Positions 62,495-64,000 of a stretch of DNA of 64,000 nucleotides are shown piece by piece. The notes below the pieces were generated by a model. It ran no database searches and had not been told where the DNA came from. It worked only from the letters and a program-made list of their open reading frames with translations. Source of the DNA: Diphasiastrum complanatum (Eukaryota; Streptophyta; Lycopodiopsida; Lycopodiales; Lycopodiaceae); the NCBI GenBank assembly GCA_029204225.1, contig CM055097.1, positions 37,372,976-37,436,975 of the forward strand, given 5' to 3'. How positions within the stretch are numbered: position 1 is the first letter of the stretch; every line of letters begins with the position of its first letter. The translations under genes were made by a program, and so were the position numbers.

Positions 62495-63310
62495 GAATAT
62501 TTTTCATCCTTATTGTCTTATGAGGGAGAGAGCAACATCATCTATATTGCAAATGATGGTCAATGTGACATCAAAGGCATAGGCACAATTCCTATTTCTC
62601 TTTCAACATATAGGAAAGATAATCTTGAAAATGTATTGTACATTCCTTCAATCACTAAGAACTTGCTTAGTGTTTGACAAGGGGCTTGATGTTGAGTTCA
62701 TTGGAGATGCTTGTTTGATAAGTAAATGTGGATTCTTGATTGCTCAAGGAAGGAGGCATGGGAAGATTTCCAAACTAGATGCATGTGTGATCTCTAAGCA
62801 TGAAGGATGTATAGCTAGGACCAATTGACAAACCAAGGAGTTTGGCATAAGAAGTTGGGCCATCCCAACTTCAAATCTATGGAGGTAATGGCAAAGAAAG
62901 AGCATGTTATTGGTCTCCCTAAAAGTCTAGTTACAAATAATACATTTTGTGAACATTGTGCCTTGTCCAAATGTCATAGACAGTCACTTGCTTATTCTAG
63001 ATCTACCTCTAGATCTAAAGAAGTTTTTTAACTTGTGCATTCGGATCTTCATTCTTTTAGTACAACTAGCAATGTGGGGCAAAAATGTATGCACCCTTCG
63101 TTGATGACATCTTTGTTGGCATATGGAGATGACAAGAGGGTTTTCTACATAGCAAATAATGGTGAGTGTGCAATAAGGGGATTGGCACAATTCCTATTTC
63201 TCTCTCTACAAACAGGAACGTTCATTTGGAGGATGTCTTGTTTATTCCATCTATTACCAAAAATTTGCTTAGTGTGAGTCAAATGCTAAGTAAGGGCCTC
63301 AATTGTGGAT
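62495..63310 (+). pseudogene. Cop-10: rearranged copia protease/integrase scraps
   Basis: Same family as Cop-3. 62495-62660: EYFSSLLSYEGESNIIYIAN, IGTIPISLSTYRKDNLENVL (protease end). 62680-63030: GLDVEFIGDACLISKCGF, VWHKKLGHPNFKSMEVMAKK, EHVIGLPKSLVTNNTFCEHC, and LVHSDLHSFS (integrase start, first Asp). Then at about 63065-63100 it jumps back to protease: SLLAYGDDKRVFYIANNGEC, VHLEDVLFIPSITKNLLSV and MLSKGLNCG-stop. The protease segment is thus present twice. Confidence 0.85.
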
Positions 63311-63634
63311 AAGATTTAGAATATCTAAACAATGAAATTTCTTTGGCTTTTGGACTTGATCTCAAAAATAAAGAGTTAATTCACCCAGTGCATAATGTAG
63401 TTGGGATTACATGAAGGTGATAAACTTTTATTTGAAGAAGATCAACCCGTTTGGAATAATTATTGTTTAGTGTATCTTGGAATTTTGAGTTGGTACTCCT
63501 ATGTAGAGTCAAGCAATTGTAGAATCGTTGTGTCTCTGAGTATGTTGTGGGTATTTCCTGCACAATAATAAACAAGTGGGTCCCACCACTTAAAATATTG
63601 CTGGCCAAGCCTTAACTAGTGGGCCCCACCACAT
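63311..63634. other. Non-coding
   Basis: No gene. Two near-copies of GTGGG(T/C)CCCACCAC lie about 55 bp apart near 63570 and 63622. Confidence 0.6.
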
Positions 63635-64000
63635 TGTACAGTTAGAATAATAAGTGCGAGAGCACCGGCTGCCTGCGTGTATAAGACCGACCCAGTGACC
63701 ACGCAAATCGGATAAATAGAACTTGAATAAAAGGACTTTGGACCTTAGTAGAATAAATTAATTAAAAAGCCCAAAGTCAAGTTCATAAGGTTCTAAGTTA
63801 AAAGGGAATCCTCACATGAATCATGTGAGTTTGGCCCTTACCCTAATGAACCATTAGATTGAAGTTCATTTAGTTTGAAGGGCTAGGATGCCATTGTAAA
63901 TAGGCCAATGAGAGCCAAGATGGCCCTCCCTCCTCAACTATATAAGGAGGCCATTTTCCATTGTACACATATTCCATTCTTCACAATAAAGCTCTCTCTC
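63635..64000 (+). repeat. LTR L4, related to L3, cut by window end
   Basis: Starts about TGTACAGTTAGAATAA. TATA box CAACTATATAAGGAGG at about 63934-63949, and AATAAA at 63985-63990. Blocks collinear with L3 include TAATAAGTG(C/A)GAG, CC(G/A)ACCCA(G/A)TGA(C/T)CAC and AATAAAAGGACTTT. No polypurine tract precedes it, so it is probably a 5' or solo LTR. Confidence 0.7.

Overview
This window is a repeat-dense stretch of a land-plant nuclear genome. The evidence is wall-to-wall Ty1/copia and Ty3/gypsy LTR retrotransposons, tRNA-iMet-type primer sites (TGGTATCAGAGC), nested insertions with 5-bp target duplications, and one plant-type host exon with a GT splice donor. I cannot name the species. The density of old, nested elements fits a large-genome plant, but that is inference. 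Element names used here (Cop-, Gyp-, Lard-) are my own.

Layout. 1-2250: decayed gypsy element Gyp-0 (+). 2659-3277: first exon of a dienelactone-hydrolase-family gene (-), with its 5' UTR and start region tandemly duplicated. 3280-5780: non-coding. 5780-17390: three-level nest. Copia Cop-1 (-) is split by copia Cop-2 (+, 6843-16923, TSD TTTTG), which is split by gypsy Gyp-1 (-, 8718-14073, TSD AAACC). 18025-24322: copia fragment Cop-3 (+) hit by nearly complete copia Cop-4 (+). 24323-26712: non-coding region with a 524-bp inverted-repeat (MITE-like) unit and a cluster of perfect palindromes. 26713-28820: 5' half of copia Cop-5 (-). 29226-44470: second nest. Gypsy-like Gyp-2 (-) holds the non-autonomous element Lard-A1 (-, 29932-41850, TSD AAAAT). 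Its 5' LTR is split by copia Cop-6 (+, 35783-41607, TSD GAGAC), the best preserved autonomous element here. 45039-56889: an A-type LTR and leader (Lard-A2) runs into a long unrecognised ORF (ORF-B) that ends at a polypurine tract and an LTR. ORF-B is split by copia Cop-7 (-, 49081-55235, TSD ATTTG), itself carrying a solo LTR (49885-50621, TSD CTTGC). 56893-59165: 5' part of Cop-8 (-). 59707-62485: Cop-9 (+), lacking its 5' part. 62495-63310: copia scraps (Cop-10). 63635-64000: an LTR related to the one after ORF-B, cut by the window end.

How it works together. Apart from the hydrolase exon, everything recognised is selfish DNA. Copia elements encode gag, zinc knuckle, protease, integrase, reverse transcriptase and RNase H as one polyprotein, and every copy carries stops, frameshifts or lost catalytic residues. 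Cop-2, Cop-7 and the Lard-A elements share unusual LTR ends (AGTTA...AACT instead of TG...CA) placed directly against the primer site. Lard-A1 and Cop-7 also share leader sequence, so Lard-A is probably a non-autonomous relative mobilised by Cop-7-like elements. The most novel item is ORF-B: roughly 1000 codons in total, a conserved-looking N-terminal globular part, a coiled coil and an unknown C-terminal part, with no retroviral-type domain, sitting where gag-pol would be.
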